From an uncultured Rickettsiales bacterium (lineage in GTDB: Bacteria; Pseudomonadota; Alphaproteobacteria; Rickettsiales; UBA1997), in assembly GCA_944392135.1 (NCBI GenBank), contig CALXVQ010000008.1, positions 1 to 64,000 on the forward strand: 64,000 nucleotides of DNA, read 5' to 3'. Shown here in pieces: positions 28,688 to 37,917 of this stretch. How positions within the stretch are numbered: position 1 is the first letter of the stretch; each line of letters opens with the position of its first letter. A program made the position numbers and the translations under genes. The notes under the pieces were generated by a model. The model ran no database searches and was not told where the DNA came from. It was given only the letters and a program-made list of their open reading frames with translations.

Positions 28688-30019
28688 ATGAAAAAGATAG
28701 ATATTCAAGTAAATGGTGGCTCCGGGTTATTATTTAATGATATAGATAACCTTAGCCAATTTTTAAAAATTGAACTAAACCATTTAAAATATGGGAAATG
28801 TTTTATTATTCCAACTTTTATAACCGATAGTTTTGAAAAAATGCAAAATTTTGTTGATATTCTACTAGAAAGAATGTCGTTTAATGATAAAGAATACAAA
28901 ATTAATAATAAAACTATAATTTTACCTAAATTGTGGGGAATACATATAGAAGGACCATTTATTACAAATAAAGGTACACATCCAGAAAAATATTTAAAAG
29001 ATTTTAATGAAAAAAATATTAATCAAATTATAGAAATATTAAAACCATTAGGAAATCTACCTATTATTATGACAATAGCTCCGGAATTAATTTTGAAAGA
29101 TATAAATAATAGAATAGAACTAATAAAAAAGTTAAAAGAGAATCTAAATATTACAATATCTGCCGGACATACAAAAATTACAAAAGAAGATTTTGCTAAA
29201 ATACAAAACTTATTAAAAGATAATAAATATCAAATGCTTACACACTTTCATAATGCAATGCTTGAAGGACATTTTAAAGGAGATATTGAAGGTATACCTT
29301 CTTATTTAATAGATAATGATTATCAAGGTTATTTTGGCTTTATAACTGACGGGCAACATACAGCAAGTGGTGAATTATTGCCTACATTACTTAATTATCA
29401 TAATAATATATGTATTATTTCTGATTGTGCTTCGCCAGCTTGTTGTAAGGTTAATGAAAATAATAATTTATTTAAAATGGGTGGAAGTATTGGTGTTGTG
29501 GAACAAAAAGAAAATGAATTACCTAGTTTTTTCTGGACTGACTTTAAAAAAACTAATGATGAAAAAATTAAAAATAAAGAACTATCAAAAGAAGAATTAT
29601 ATAAATTATATGTAAAAGGTGAAGGTGGTTATAAAACATTAGCTGGTTCTGCGGTTCATTTAAGCCAATGTTATCAATTCCTTAAAAATTTAGACATTGA
29701 AGAAGAATTAAAAAAGAGTAAAAGCAAAGAAAAAACAAAAAATTTATTAGAAAAAGGTTTATTAAAAAATAATATTCAAGAAAAAGATATTAAAAATTTC
29801 ATAGATACTATTATAGATAAAATGTTTATAGATAATCAAATTAAAGCTATAAATTTAGATAAAGACATACTAAATTATGAATTAATAGATAATAAATTAT
29901 ATAAAAATAATATTTTATATATTAATTTTGATAATGATTTTAATGACTTTTTAAAACAAGTAGATGGCAACCAAAAAGAATTAAAACAAGAATTAATGCA
30001 AAATATTGATTTATATTAG
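28688..30019 (+). CDS. nagA: N-acetylglucosamine-6-phosphate deacetylase-like protein
   Basis: Amidohydrolase that would release acetate from GlcNAc-6-phosphate. Motifs in order: DIQVNGGSG at the very start (E. coli FIDVQLNGCGG), GIHIEGPFI with the metal Glu, SAGHT, LTHFHNAM (usually THLYNAM), ITDGQHTASGELLP and SDCASPA, where the catalytic Asp is expected. LAGSAV matches the LSGSS end of the barrel. It lacks the N-terminal ~55 residues (the small beta-sandwich), and the C-terminal ~120 residues (Lys/Asn/Asp-rich) look unlike NagA. No nagB or PTS gene is near. Family assignment is good; the natural substrate could differ. Confidence 0.8.
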   Translation: MKKIDIQVNGGSGLLFNDIDNLSQFLKIELNHLKYGKCFIIPTFITDSFEKMQNFVDILLERMSFNDKEYKINNKTIILPKLWGIHIEGPFITNKGTHPEKYLKDFNEKNINQIIEILKPLGNLPIIMTIAPELILKDINNRIELIKKLKENLNITISAGHTKITKEDFAKIQNLLKDNKYQMLTHFHNAMLEGHFKGDIEGIPSYLIDNDYQGYFGFITDGQHTASGELLPTLLNYHNNICIISDCASPACCKVNENNNLFKMGGSIGVVEQKENELPSFFWTDFKKTNDEKIKNKELSKEELYKLYVKGEGGYKTLAGSAVHLSQCYQFLKNLDIEEELKKSKSKEKTKNLLEKGLLKNNIQEKDIKNFIDTIIDKMFIDNQIKAINLDKDILNYELIDNKLYKNNILYINFDNDFNDFLKQVDGNQKELKQELMQNIDLY

Positions 30020-30021
30020 AA

Positions 30022-30097
30022 TGGCACACCCAGAGGGACTTGAACCCCCAACCGACTGTTCCGAAGACAGTTGCTCTATCCATTAAGCTATGGGTGC
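30022..30097 (-). tRNA. tRNA-Arg (anticodon UCG)
   Basis: A cloverleaf on the minus strand: acceptor GCACCCA/TGGGTGT (G1-U72 wobble), D stem GCTT/GAGC, anticodon stem ACTGT/ACAGT with the loop CTTCGGA (anticodon TCG, G37), T arm GGGGG-TTCAAGT-CCCTC, discriminator G and encoded CCA. It lies 2 bp after the convergent nagA stop. A minus-strand TTGACT with TACACT 16 bp downstream fits as its promoter. Confidence 0.95.
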
Positions 30098-30155
30098 ACT
30101 ATTATAAGTGTAGATTGAATTTTGTATAAGTCAATATCTATTATAATACTAGTGT

Positions 30156-30184
30156 TTGACTTTTTAAAAAATATTAACTATATA
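30156..30184 (+). promoter_or_regulatory. Sigma-70-type promoter for kdsA
   Basis: TTGACT (30156-30161), 17-bp spacer, TATATA (30179-30184), 29 bp before the kdsA ATG. Confidence 0.6.
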
Positions 30185-30212
30185 TTAAATAAGTTAAATA
30201 AATTTTTGAAAT

Positions 30213-31136
30213 ATGCAATATAAACACATAAAAATTGGTGGTGGCATTACAAAAGAAGTTACTATGGGTGGTGATTTACCTTTTGTATTAATTGCCGGCC
30301 CTTGTCAATTACAAAGTAGAGATTTAGCAATGAAAATAGCTGAATATCTTACTAAACTCACAGAAAAGTTAGAAATACCATATATATTCAAAGCATCTTT
30401 TGATAAAGCAAACAGAAATTCTATTGATACAAAAAGAGGCATTGGACTTGAAGAAGGTATGAAAATTTTTGATGAAATTAGAAGTACATTTAAAACACCT
30501 GTACTTACTGATGTTCATACAAACGAACAACCTGCTATTGTTGCCCCACATGTTGATATGTTGCAACAACCAGCATTTTTAGTTAGACAAACAGATCTTT
30601 CTATTGCAATAGCAAAAGCTGGAAAAGCTTGTAATATCAAAAAAGGACAATTTCAAGCTCCAACTGATATGAAAAATATTATACAAAAATACGAAAAAAG
30701 TGGAAATTCAAATATTTGTCTCACAGAAAGGGGTGCAAGTTTTGGTTATGGTGATTTAGTTGTTGATCCTAGATCAATAGTTATAATGTCTCAAACAGGC
30801 TACCCTGTTGTAATGGATGCTACACATTCTGTACAAAAACCTGCTGCTATGGGAAATACTTCCGGTGGTGATTCTAATATGGCACCTTATATGGTTAGAG
30901 TAGCTTTATCAACTGGCTTACTAGGAGGTGTATTTACAGAAACCCACCCTGAACCATTACAAGGCGGTTCTGATATTCATAATATGATTCCATTAATGTA
31001 TATGGAAGAATTATTGAAACAATGGAAAGAAATTGATAATGTTTGTAAAGCAAATAAATCAAGATATGAAGATTGGAATCAAGAAGGAAAATCAATAGAC
31101 AATTTATTAGCAGAATTAAAACATTTTTATTATTAA
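30213..31136 (+). CDS. kdsA: 3-deoxy-D-manno-octulosonate-8-phosphate synthase
   Basis: Condenses PEP with arabinose-5-phosphate to make KDO-8-phosphate for the LPS inner core. The class I DAHP/KDO8P synthase barrel is clear: LIAGPCQLQSRD, FKASFDKANRNS, DVHTNEQ, QAPTDMKNI, CLTERGASFGYGDLVVD, DATHSVQKPA and TETHPEP...DIHNMIPL. Length 307 includes a C-terminal extension of about 25 residues relative to the usual ~280. The gene stands alone with its own promoter and terminator. Confidence 0.98.
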   Translation: MQYKHIKIGGGITKEVTMGGDLPFVLIAGPCQLQSRDLAMKIAEYLTKLTEKLEIPYIFKASFDKANRNSIDTKRGIGLEEGMKIFDEIRSTFKTPVLTDVHTNEQPAIVAPHVDMLQQPAFLVRQTDLSIAIAKAGKACNIKKGQFQAPTDMKNIIQKYEKSGNSNICLTERGASFGYGDLVVDPRSIVIMSQTGYPVVMDATHSVQKPAAMGNTSGGDSNMAPYMVRVALSTGLLGGVFTETHPEPLQGGSDIHNMIPLMYMEELLKQWKEIDNVCKANKSRYEDWNQEGKSIDNLLAELKHFYY

Positions 31137-31140
31137 TTAT

Positions 31141-31173
31141 AATTTAGCCCATTATTATTAGTGGGCTAAATTT
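31141..31173 (+). terminator. Rho-independent terminator of kdsA
   Basis: AATTTAGCCCA (31141-31151) pairs with TGGGCTAAATT (31162-31172); the loop is TTATTATTAG. Confidence 0.8.
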
Positions 31174-31360
31174 AAATATTCATTATAAACTTTTCTACAT
31201 TTATATTCAATCTTTCAAATATTTTATACAAATATTCTTTATTTAAGACAAATAAATATTTCAATTTTATAGATTGCCACGAGTTGCGAAAGCAACTCTC
31301 GCAATGACGAGCCAAGAATAAACGAGATTGCCACGAGTTGCAAAAGCAACTCTCGCAATG

Positions 31361-31640
31361 ACGATGTAGGAGTAATGGCCTTCGCAATGACAGTTCTTTT
31401 TTTGTCATTGCGAGCGAAGCGAAGCAATCCATAAACAGCAAAAGGTTAATGCAAAAACAAAAAAGAAAAAGAATTCACTACTTTTAATCAAGTCAAAGAA
31501 TTGATTTTAAATGAAATATTAATTTTCAATTTTCAATTTCTTATGCTTCGTTCGTTTCGCACTTCGTGGGACAACAAGCTAAAATGATTATGCAAGCATA
31601 TCATTTTCCCACTTTGTGCTTCAATTTTCAATTTCTTATA
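31361..31640 (+). repeat. Composite tandem repeat, unit 1
   Basis: About 280 bp repeated with an offset of about 313 bp at 31674. It contains a palindromic unit, an AAAACAAAAAAGAAAAAGAATTC tract, TTTTCAA repeats and a TTCGCACTTCGTGGGACAAC motif with a long arm (ATGATTATGCAAGCATATCA). Confidence 0.85.
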
Positions 31641-31673
31641 GATTGCCACGACTTCTGCGAAGTCTCGCAATGA

Positions 31674-31952
31674 CGATGTAGGAGTAATGGCCTTCGCAGT
31701 GACGATATTTGGGTGTTGTCATTGCGAGCGAAGCGAAGCAATCCACAAACAGCAAAAGGTTAATGCAAAAACAAAAAAGAAAAAGAATTCACTACTTTTA
31801 ATCAAGTCAAAGAATTAATTTTAAATGAAATATTAATTTTCAATTTTCAATTTCTTATGCTTCGTTCATTTCGCACTTCGTGGGACAACAAGCTAAAATG
31901 ATTATGCAAGCATATCATTTTCCCACTTTGTGCTTCAATTTTTCATTTTCAA
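31674..31952 (+). repeat. Composite tandem repeat, unit 2
   Basis: Second copy of the 31361-31640 unit. A third, shorter relative is at about 22949-23083 in cluster 3. Confidence 0.85.
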
Positions 31953-32338
31953 TTTTTTCTCAACCCCCCTGTTGCTTCGCAACTTCCCCCCTTACAAAGG
32001 GAGGCCAACCCCCGCAAATCACTACTCACTGCTCTTCGTCATTGCGAGCGAAGCGAAGCAATCCATAAACCACTGATATTTTATTTATTCACAGAAAAAA
32101 TAAAAAAATTCACCAATAGAATAATTAATTATATAATTATAATAATTAATACAAAAATAGAAAATAAAAAGAAATTATTATCTGCAAATAAACAAAATAA
32201 GAGAATTCTATGAATTATATTGTATCCCATGCTGAGATTGCCACGGCTTTTTCAAAGCCTCGCAATGACAAGTCTAGAATAAATGAGATTGCCACGAGTT
32301 GCAAACAATTTTTGCAATAACGAGTCCAGAATAAATTA

Positions 32339-32361
32339 AAAGTCCACAGAAAGTGGACTTT
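32339..32361 (-). terminator. Rho-independent terminator of rplY
   Basis: AAAGTCCAC-AGAAA-GTGGACTTT, a perfect 9-bp stem; on the minus strand it ends in CTTTTAATTT. It lies 27 bp after the rplY stop codon. Confidence 0.8.
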
Positions 32362-32387
32362 GTGTATAATAATAATTATCAATAAAA

Positions 32388-33050
32388 CTACTTCTTTGCT
32401 TCTGTTGTAGCTGCTGCTGCCTCTGTTGTAGCTGCTGCTGCCTCTGTTGTAGCTGCTGCTTGTGGAGCTGCATCATCTGTTGATTTACCTCTACCAGTAA
32501 CAGTAACAATATTAAAGTTTGTTTTATCAACAACCTTTATATTATCAGGTAATTTGATATCATTGATTTTAATTTTACTACCGATATGCATTGAATCAAC
32601 ATAAACATCAATTGAAGCTGGAATATTCATTGGATCAACATAAAGTTGAATTTTTCTTTTTAATATATTTAAGAAACCACCTCTTTTTAAACCAGGAGCT
32701 TTTTCTCTACCAATAAAATTTACTGGAACATAAACTTTTACTTCTTTTTTATCTTTTATATTAATAAAATCAATATGTCTTGGTAAATCTGTAAGTGGAT
32801 CAATATCAATTTGATATGTTAAAACTTGATATTTTTTACCATCAACAGTTAATTCAATAGGTTTTGTTTCAATATTTCCTTTTAAATATTCTTTATCAAA
32901 ATCTTTTTTTGCAATAGAAATATATAAGTTATCACTGCCATTTGTGCCATAAATAACAGCAGGCATATAACCTTCTTTTCTTAATCTATTAGTATTACTA
33001 GAACCTAAATCTTTTCTAATGCTACCATTTAAAGTTAAAAATTCAACCAT
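32388..33050 (-). CDS. rplY: Ribosomal protein bL25 (Ctc-type)
   Basis: 5S rRNA-binding ribosomal protein. The N-terminal bL25 domain (GSIRKDLGSSNTNRLRKEGYMPAVIYG) and the TL5-type C-terminal beta domain (VPVNFIGREKAPGLKRGGFLNIL) are both present; length 220. The tail is a low-complexity Ala/Thr/Glu segment made of three near-identical 7-residue units (AAAATTE-like), coded by a 21-bp minisatellite. In other Alphaproteobacteria pth usually follows; here a terminator does. Confidence 0.95.
   Translation of the reverse strand: MVEFLTLNGSIRKDLGSSNTNRLRKEGYMPAVIYGTNGSDNLYISIAKKDFDKEYLKGNIETKPIELTVDGKKYQVLTYQIDIDPLTDLPRHIDFINIKDKKEVKVYVPVNFIGREKAPGLKRGGFLNILKRKIQLYVDPMNIPASIDVYVDSMHIGSKIKINDIKLPDNIKVVDKTNFNIVTVTGRGKSTDDAAPQAAATTEAAAATTEAAAATTEAKK
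32398..32460 (-). repeat. 21-bp minisatellite inside rplY (3 units)
   Basis: Units at 32398-32418, 32419-32439 and 32440-32460; the second and third are identical and the first differs at one base. Each codes seven residues of the Ala/Thr/Glu tail and keeps frame. Confidence 0.9.
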
Positions 33051-33087
33051 TTTACTCTCACATTTTTTTTTAATAAAATAATAAATA

Positions 33088-33109
33088 TACTAATTAAATA
33101 CAATTAGTA
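33088..33109 (-). terminator. Possible terminator of trcR
   Basis: TACTAATT-AAATAC-AATTAGTA, an 8-bp stem 10 bp after the trcR stop, without a strong T run. Confidence 0.35.
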
Positions 33110-33118
33110 TTAGCTGTT

Positions 33119-33670
33119 TTATTTTTCGTCTTTTTCAGCATTTTTCTTTACTTCATCAATTATTTGATTAAATAAAGATTGGCTACAAAGACCTAATAAA
33201 ACAGGATCCCTAGGTGTTATTTCCTTAATATTCCAATGAGTTCTATTTCTAATAGAATCAATCATTGTTGTTGTGGTACCAATTAATTTTCTAATTTGTG
33301 CATCAGTAATATCAGGATAATATTTCAAAAGATAGGCAATACCATTTGGTTTATCACTTCTTCTTGCAATCGGTGTATATTTTCCTTTCTTTTTACTGGT
33401 AATATCAACACTTTCTGAAACTTGTTCTTTTAATTCCAATTGTTTATTAGGATCTTTTTCACAAGCTTCAATCATTTCTCTGGTTAATTGGCCATTATCA
33501 ATAGGACTTTGTCCAATAATACCACCAGCAACATCACCATCAGCAATACCCTGAACTTCAAGTTCATGCATACCACAAAAATTAGCAATCTGTTCAAAAG
33601 TTAGTGAAGTATTATCAACTAACCATACAGCAGCTGCTTTTCTCATTAAAGGTAATTTATTTCCACTCAT
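33119..33670 (-). CDS. trcR: DUF1013 protein, TrcR-type regulator
   Basis: A 183-residue protein of the alphaproteobacterial DUF1013 family, annotated in databases as cell-cycle transcriptional regulator TrcR. The family opening LPLMRKAAAVWLVDNTSLTFEQIANFCGMHELEVQGIADG is clear, with a predicted helix-turn-helix (SLTFEQIANFCGMHELEVQ), followed by YLLKYYPDITDAQIRKLIGTT and TRDPVLLGLCSQ-like segments (here ITPRDPVLLGLCSQSLF). Its presence is good support for the class assignment. It precedes rplY on the same strand by 69 bp. Confidence 0.92.
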   Translation of the reverse strand: MSGNKLPLMRKAAAVWLVDNTSLTFEQIANFCGMHELEVQGIADGDVAGGIIGQSPIDNGQLTREMIEACEKDPNKQLELKEQVSESVDITSKKKGKYTPIARRSDKPNGIAYLLKYYPDITDAQIRKLIGTTTTMIDSIRNRTHWNIKEITPRDPVLLGLCSQSLFNQIIDEVKKNAEKDEK

Positions 33671-33772
33671 AATCTTTTTTATATAATTATATAATTCAAT
33701 AACTGATTAAAAGCTACTAGCTATTAATATTTAAGTCAACAAAAATTATAAATTTTTTGCATCTATTTATAA

Positions 33773-35242
33773 TTATTCATTAGCTAAATTAAAATCACAC
33801 TCAAAATCATTAAATATTGAGAAATAATCAATCATTAATGAAATAATATTATAATAGCTATTAACCAAAGCAAGTTCTGATTCAAATAATGCATCTTCAT
33901 CTTGTATTAATTCACTTAAAGAAACTCTACCTTGATTATATTTTGTTCTCATACTTTTAACTCTAATATTCAAATTATCTCTATAATTTTTTTGATCTTC
34001 CATAACATTCATTAATTTTTGCATTGATACAGAAAAATAATTATGATAAGAAATCAAATTAGACATAATTTCTTTTTTTGATGCATTATGTTGCATTTTT
34101 AATACTTTCATTTGATTTTCTTTTGTATCGCTATAAGCACTACCAAATGGCATAGAAATATTTAAACCAATACTGTAATCTTTTCTTTCAACATCACTCA
34201 TATCACTAAAAGAATCACTATTTTCTTTGCCAAAGCCTAATGAAGCTGCTTTTGCTTCTAATGTAATATTAGGATCAGAATATCTTTCTAATGCCTTTAA
34301 GTTAGCATTAATTTTTTCATCTTTATAATTAATAATTTTAGTATATGATGTTGCATTTATTGGTACTTCTTTTTGTGATTGAATCTTATTAAAACAAGCC
34401 TTTATACTGTTTTGAATACCATCAAATGTTCCAAACTCAAATTCTAGCTCCTTATCATTTAATTCCGGAATTAAATTTGATAATTCTTTTTTTAGCATTT
34501 CTATACTGTATTGTAAAGATGCTAAATCAGCTTTTCTAGTATTTACAACAGCTGTTGCTCTTGCTAAATCACCTCTATCAGCAACAGAAGCTCTATACAT
34601 TTTTCTAACATTATTTTCTTGCAAAATAGCTTGATTAATTAATGTTTCATAAATTTTTGTAAGAGAATGATTTACACTTAATTGCCAATACATTTTTCTA
34701 ATTTCATTATAAAATTTTGTAGTTTCAAGTTTTGCTTGTTCTTTTGTCTCTTCTTGACTTAATTTTAAACCCAATTTTTCAGCTCTTTCTGTATAACCTA
34801 ACAAATTCTTCCATAAATCAACAGTTAATTTTGCTTCTAAACTAGAACCATATTGTGAATTAATACTTTCACCTGGTTGATAATTATATGTTTTTGCAAA
34901 ATTATTATAAATACCAACATCAAGATTTACACCAACTGGTAAATTTTGATTTACACTTAAACCATAATTTCTAGCTGGATCTTCAAATTGTCCTTGATAT
35001 CCATTAAATACACTACCGTCCACACCATTATAGTTTGCTTGACCATTTACTGTTGTACTATATTTTTGATTATATTGTGATAAATCTAAATCTGATTGAA
35101 CTACCATTGCATTAATTTTTTCAATGAAAGGAACATTGTTTGTCATTAATTCTTTTAATTTTTGTTCATTAATAATCATCTTTTCTTGTGCTAAAACAAG
35201 AGAAGGACCCAATAAAATTGCTACTAATATTTTTTTATTCAT
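33773..35242 (-). CDS. TolC-family outer-membrane efflux protein
   Basis: A 489-residue outer-membrane channel component of the TolC/OEP family. It starts with a signal peptide (MNKKILVAILLGPSLVLA) and is followed by two pseudo-repeats of long amphipathic helices (about 160-290 and 375-480), the expected trimer-barrel plus helical-tunnel layout. The second repeat has the family-like KYNQGRVSLSELIQDEDALFESELALVNSYYN. No membrane-fusion protein or inner-membrane pump gene is adjacent, so its partner (type I secretion or RND efflux) is unknown. Confidence 0.85.
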   Translation of the reverse strand: MNKKILVAILLGPSLVLAQEKMIINEQKLKELMTNNVPFIEKINAMVVQSDLDLSQYNQKYSTTVNGQANYNGVDGSVFNGYQGQFEDPARNYGLSVNQNLPVGVNLDVGIYNNFAKTYNYQPGESINSQYGSSLEAKLTVDLWKNLLGYTERAEKLGLKLSQEETKEQAKLETTKFYNEIRKMYWQLSVNHSLTKIYETLINQAILQENNVRKMYRASVADRGDLARATAVVNTRKADLASLQYSIEMLKKELSNLIPELNDKELEFEFGTFDGIQNSIKACFNKIQSQKEVPINATSYTKIINYKDEKINANLKALERYSDPNITLEAKAASLGFGKENSDSFSDMSDVERKDYSIGLNISMPFGSAYSDTKENQMKVLKMQHNASKKEIMSNLISYHNYFSVSMQKLMNVMEDQKNYRDNLNIRVKSMRTKYNQGRVSLSELIQDEDALFESELALVNSYYNIISLMIDYFSIFNDFECDFNLANE

Positions 35243-35480
35243 ATTATTAAAAAGTTTTTACTAACAAATAACATTATAAAATTAGCATTTTTATAAAATC
35301 AAGTTTTTATTTTTAATATTTATAATTATTTTAAACAATAAAAAACTTAATTATTACAAGGAAATATTAATTTTATTAATAATATTAATTATTTTGATTT
35401 TATTTTATTATTTAATAATTTTTAATATTTCCTTAAATAATATAAGTTTTTATATATTATAATATGTATTATATATATAA

Positions 35481-35496
35481 TGTTTCACATGAAACA
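35481..35496 (+). other. parS-like site 1
   Basis: TGTTTCACATGAAACA, one base from the widespread chromosomal parS consensus TGTTTCACGTGAAACA; 5 bp after the metK stop. The 35243-35480 stretch is otherwise AT-rich with no gene seen. Confidence 0.8.
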
Positions 35497-35500
35497 TTAA

Positions 35501-36676
35501 TTATAATAAAGTTTTTAATTCATCAACTAAATCAGTTTTTTCCCATCCAAAACCACCATCAGCTGTTGGAGTTCTACCAAAATGCCCATAAGCTGCTGTC
35601 TTTTTGTATATAGGTTTTTTTAAACCTAATTTTTCTTTGATTTTAGCAGGTCTTAAATCAACTAATTCTTCTAATTTTTGTTGAATTTTATTTACATCAA
35701 CTTTATTTGTTCCATAACAATCAATATAGAAAGATAAAGGTTTAGCAACACCAATTGCATATGATAATTGAATTAAACATTTATCAGCAAGTCCACTTGC
35801 TACAACATTTTTAGCTAAATATCTAGCCATATATGCTGCACTTCTGTCAACTTTACTTGGATCTTTACCGGAGAAAGCACCACCACCATGTGGAGCATAA
35901 CCACCATATGTGTCTACAATAATTTTTCTTCCAGTAAGTCCAGTATCTCCATCAGGTCCACCTATAACAAATCTTCCGGTTGGGTTGATTAAAATATCTT
36001 TTTCATTTGTAGGCATCCAACCTTTTGGTAAACTTTTTTCAATATATGGAACAATTAATTTTCTAACATCTTCTAAACTAACATTTTCTCTATGTTGAAT
36101 TGATACTAAAACTTTTTCAGCTTTCACAGGTTTATCATCAACATATTCAAGTGTAACTTGTGATTTTGCATCAGGTCCTAAATCTTTTAATTTACCAGAT
36201 TTAATATCTTGCATTATATTAAATAAGATTTTATTAGCATAATATATTGCAGATGGCATATAACCTTCTGTTTCATTGCTTGCATAACCAAACATAATAC
36301 CTTGATCACCTGCACCTTCATCTTCGTTTTCTTTACCAACATCAACACCCATAGCTATATCACTGGATTGAGAATGTAATAAATTGGTAATTTTTACAGT
36401 TTTCCAATTAAAACCTTCTTGTTCATAACCAATTTCTTTAATTGTATCTTTAACAATTTTCTCAATTTCATTATTTGATAATGATGTTCCGTTAGTTGTT
36501 CTAACTTCACCACCAATAATAACTGTGTTTGTGGTTGCAAATGTTTCACATGCAACTTTTGCATTTGGATCTTTTGCTAAATAAGCATCTAATATAGAAT
36601 CTGAAATTTGATCACATATCTTGTCTGGATGTCCTTCTGATACTGATTCACTTGTAAAATAATATTTTTTATTCAT
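35501..36676 (-). CDS. metK: S-adenosylmethionine synthetase
   Basis: Makes SAM from methionine and ATP. All three signatures are present: [20 protein letters not shown] at the start, [12 protein letters not shown], and [19 protein letters not shown]. Length 391 is typical. A minus-strand TTGACT (36734-36729) with TAGTAT 16 bp further (36712-36707) is a plausible promoter; the short leader has no recognisable SAM riboswitch. A parS-like site lies immediately downstream. Confidence 0.99.
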   Translation of the reverse strand: MNKKYYFTSESVSEGHPDKICDQISDSILDAYLAKDPNAKVACETFATTNTVIIGGEVRTTNGTSLSNNEIEKIVKDTIKEIGYEQEGFNWKTVKITNLLHSQSSDIAMGVDVGKENEDEGAGDQGIMFGYASNETEGYMPSAIYYANKILFNIMQDIKSGKLKDLGPDAKSQVTLEYVDDKPVKAEKVLVSIQHRENVSLEDVRKLIVPYIEKSLPKGWMPTNEKDILINPTGRFVIGGPDGDTGLTGRKIIVDTYGGYAPHGGGAFSGKDPSKVDRSAAYMARYLAKNVVASGLADKCLIQLSYAIGVAKPLSFYIDCYGTNKVDVNKIQQKLEELVDLRPAKIKEKLGLKKPIYKKTAAYGHFGRTPTADGGFGWEKTDLVDELKTLL

Positions 36677-36820
36677 TATTTTTATAAAAATTAATAATAT
36701 TTGATAATACTATTTAGTTTTATATAAAAGTCAACTAAGAATTGGCGATATTATTTCTAAAACAATATTGATTTTTTAATTATAAAAATTATTATATGAA
36801 AAAAAATAATATTAGATAAA

Positions 36821-37789
36821 ATGATAACAGTAAGTGTAATAGGAGCAGGAAGATGGGGAACTTTTTTAGCTTGGTATTTATCTACATATAAAAAAGCTGA
36901 TAAAGTATATATTTATGGACTTGAAAATTCACAATCATTTCAAAGTCTAAAAGAAACTAGAAAAAATGAATATTTATCATTACCAGATGACATTGAATTA
37001 ACAAGTGATTTAGAATTTACACTAAAAGCTGATTTTATTATAATTTCAATTAATGCTCAAAATTTAAAAGATTTAGCTAAAACAATAAATGAATATAATG
37101 TTGAAAATAAAACATTTATTTTAGCTATGAAAGGTATTGATATAGAAGAAAAAAAGAGATTATCACAAATAATGTTTGAAAAAATTACACAAAAAATAAA
37201 TGTTGCTGTTTTATTAGGACCCGGACATGTACAAGATTATACAAGGGGTATTCCTAATTGTGCTGTTATTGATAGTAATGACAAAAAAATAAAAGACATA
37301 GTAATTGATTTAATGCAAAGTAGATTAATTAGACCTTATTATGGAAATGATCTAATTGGAAATGAAATTGGTGGAGCATATAAAAATGTTATTGGAATAG
37401 CTGCCGGTATGTTAGATGGACTTGGTTATTCTAGTCTTAAAGGTGCCTTAATGTCTAGATCTATATTTGAAGTTGGAAAATTTATAGAAAAATGTGGTGG
37501 AAATTATAGAAGTGCTAGTGGACTTGCATTTTTAGGTGATTTTGAAGCCACCTTATTCTCAAAACATAGTAAGAATAGAATGTATGGTGAATTATATATT
37601 AGTGATAAAAATACTAAAAAAGATTGCGAAGGTTATTATACATTAAAAGCAGTACATGAAATGGGAAAAGATTTAGAAATTGATTTACCTATTACCAATG
37701 CTTTGTATGAAGTTATATATAATAATTTATCAATTAAAGATTGTTTAAAACAATTATTTCAAAGAAGTTTAAAGAAAGAATTTTATTAA
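36821..37789 (+). CDS. gpsA: NAD(P)-dependent glycerol-3-phosphate dehydrogenase
   Basis: Supplies sn-glycerol-3-phosphate for phospholipids. An N-terminal Rossmann fold with VIGAGRWGTFLAWYLS, then LAMKGIDIEE, LLGPGHVQDYTRGIPN and the C-terminal catalytic domain EIGGAYKNVIGIAAGMLDGLGY (with the catalytic Lys), LGDFEATLFSKHSKNR. Length 322 fits. The GPGHV motif replaces the more usual GPSFA. Divergent from metK. Confidence 0.95.
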   Translation: MITVSVIGAGRWGTFLAWYLSTYKKADKVYIYGLENSQSFQSLKETRKNEYLSLPDDIELTSDLEFTLKADFIIISINAQNLKDLAKTINEYNVENKTFILAMKGIDIEEKKRLSQIMFEKITQKINVAVLLGPGHVQDYTRGIPNCAVIDSNDKKIKDIVIDLMQSRLIRPYYGNDLIGNEIGGAYKNVIGIAAGMLDGLGYSSLKGALMSRSIFEVGKFIEKCGGNYRSASGLAFLGDFEATLFSKHSKNRMYGELYISDKNTKKDCEGYYTLKAVHEMGKDLEIDLPITNALYEVIYNNLSIKDCLKQLFQRSLKKEFY

Positions 37790-37917
37790 TATTTTCTATA
37801 ATCATTAGCAAGAATAATTATGCTATTATATTAAATTAATACTTTTATAAAAAAAAATCTATACAATTAAAAAATAGGTTATAATATAAGAGTATATTAA
37901 TAATTTTATATATAAAA

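Larger units (their letters stand above)
31270..32335. repeat. Repeat cluster 4: palindromic units and composite repeats
   Basis: It contains GAGTTGC/GCAACTC units (31271-31308, 31325-31362), GCGAGCGAAGCGAAGC units (31404, 31718, 32036), a GACTTCTGCGAAGTC unit (about 31650), a GGCTTTTTCAAAGCC unit (about 32244) and TTTTCAA tandem tracts. The element ending in CCCCTTACAAAGGGAGG (about 31965-32010) is shared with cluster 3. No gene is supported in 31174-32338. Confidence 0.9.

Noticed and set aside
31172-32068. Small frames of 60-90 residues in repeat cluster 4
   Set aside because: They consist of repeat translations (RHCESCFCNSWQS-type) and have no independent support.
32085-32093. DnaA-box match TTATTCACA
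   Set aside because: A single copy within a repeat cluster; in AT-rich DNA one match is expected by chance.
36542-36557. parS-like TGTTTCACATGCAACT in metK
   Set aside because: Two mismatches to the site seen six times exactly; it codes conserved MetK residues and is probably chance.
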